Part shown: one piece after another, positions 63,572-64,000 of the stretch
Numbering within the stretch: the first letter of the stretch is position 1
Layout of the letters: the number at the start of each line of letters is the position of its first letter
DNA from: Pseudomonadota bacterium
GTDB taxonomy: Bacteria; Bdellovibrionota_B; Oligoflexia; Silvanigrellales; Silvanigrellaceae
DNA length: 64,000 bases
Reading direction: 5' to 3'
Assembly (NCBI GenBank): GCA_009926615.1
Contig: RFOM01000004.1
Location: forward strand, 1 to 64,000
The notes under the pieces: generated by a model
Told to the model about the DNA's origin: nothing
Seen by the model: only the letters and a program-made list of their open reading frames with translations
The model's database searches: none
Made by a program: the position numbers and the translations under genes

Positions 63572-64000
63572 ATGGTGACAACAGCTCCTAAAAACTCTCG
63601 CGACAAACGGTTGCACATCGTATTTTTTACGGATGCGTCAAAAACCAAATCGACGTCCATCAGTCTGCGCAATTTGCTGATCGCCGGATGCGCGTCTTTT
63701 ATTTTCTTCTCCGGCGCCGGAACATCACTTTATTTGTATAAGAAAAACCGCGATACGCTGACTTCAAAAGACGAGTACATTCGCGAACTGAAATCAGCCA
63801 TAACAGCACTGGCGATTTCGGAAGACAAAAATCAGACGATTGTTTCCGGCGAAAACGATGCGCAGCGGGAACTCACACAACGCATCTCGCGTGAAATTCA
63901 ATTTCCGTCGGATGCCGGCTCAAAAACCGTTTCCCAATCCGGCGAAAAGACTCTTGCCAGTTTGCAGTCAAGCTTGAACAGTTTAAGCACGGTCAGCGCA
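63572..64000 (+). CDS. Membrane-anchored protein, truncated by window edge
   Basis: Open frame of 143 codons to the window end from an ATG with GAGGAGG about 10 bases upstream. The N-terminus is basic, with one hydrophobic segment (about 37-58, LIAGCASFIFFSGAGTSLYL), then a coiled-coil-like polar region (DEYIRELKSAITALAISEDKN). This type II membrane layout, next to a peptidoglycan enzyme, resembles M23 peptidases or other wall-linked anchors, but the catalytic part, if any, is outside the window. Confidence 0.65.
   Translation, partial: MVTTAPKNSRDKRLHIVFFTDASKTKSTSISLRNLLIAGCASFIFFSGAGTSLYLYKKNRDTLTSKDEYIRELKSAITALAISEDKNQTIVSGENDAQRELTQRISREIQFPSDAGSKTVSQSGEKTLASLQSSLNSLSTVSA

Noticed and set aside
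1..64000. CRISPR array, insertion sequence or prophage
   Set aside because: No direct-repeat array, transposase, integrase or phage structural gene was seen.

Overview
The window is a gene-dense, mid-GC chromosomal stretch from a Gram-negative bacterium. It encodes outer-membrane biogenesis genes (lptD, a tamA/tamB pair, a YfgM/BamB-like pair), many lipoproteins, peptidoglycan enzymes and a chemoreceptor. The gene order, the abundance of TPR lipoproteins and the protein flavour suggest a Bdellovibrionota/Oligoflexia-type or related former deltaproteobacterial lineage. This is inference from protein character only; no 16S rRNA or other taxonomic marker is present. I see no insertion sequence, prophage, CRISPR array or integron.

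Layout. 1-4.8 kb (minus): an edge-truncated lipoprotein, a DUF1853 protein, the endopeptidase MepA, an exported beta-carbonic anhydrase and a chemoreceptor almost without a sensor domain. 5-7.6 kb (plus): SRP RNA with its own promoter and T-run terminator, dnaX with an A10 slippage site, and an extremely acidic small protein behind a leader that can hide its ribosome binding site. 7.7-11.8 kb (minus): yfgM-like, bamB-like, ybeY and corC-like genes with tight coupling. 12-12.9 kb (plus): csrA with a long tail and a 64-residue ORF. 12.9-19.6 kb (minus): a 2234-residue lipoprotein with cadherin-like repeats followed by about 14 beta-propeller repeats. 19.7-21.5 kb (plus): an exported protein with a problematic start. 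21.6-25.9 kb (minus): tRNA-Met, a type IA topoisomerase (TopB-like), a lipoprotein and an inositol-monophosphatase-family enzyme.

26-36 kb: a short RdgC-like protein, an exported protein, hisF-hisH without other his genes, rlmM, a ParA ATPase with a proline-rich non-ParB partner and an exported protein, a TPR lipoprotein, tcdA and a small RRM protein. 36.2-53.4 kb is one long minus-strand run. Its first part is a hypothetical gene, tamB (broken by an apparent frameshift near its 3' end), tamA and a dus-type gene. It continues with four exported proteins (coiled-coil and TPR), one of them a lipoprotein, and a receiver-domain protein, most joined by start/stop overlaps. 53.5-58.7 kb (plus): accD-folC-lptD. 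58.6-62 kb (minus): an unusual MurA, tRNA-Val, a membrane protein and a hypothetical protein. 62-64 kb (plus): an L,D-transpeptidase and an edge-truncated membrane-anchored protein.

Common theme: cell-envelope construction. LptD, TamA/B, BamB/YfgM, MepA, MurA and the L,D-transpeptidase act on the outer membrane or peptidoglycan. The TPR cluster looks like a further trans-envelope assembly of unknown role. Points most worth checking are the MurA with Ser and Asp at two normally Lys and Cys catalytic positions, the dnaX slippage site, the tamB frameshift, the switch-like leader at 7.2 kb and the ParA/partner locus.
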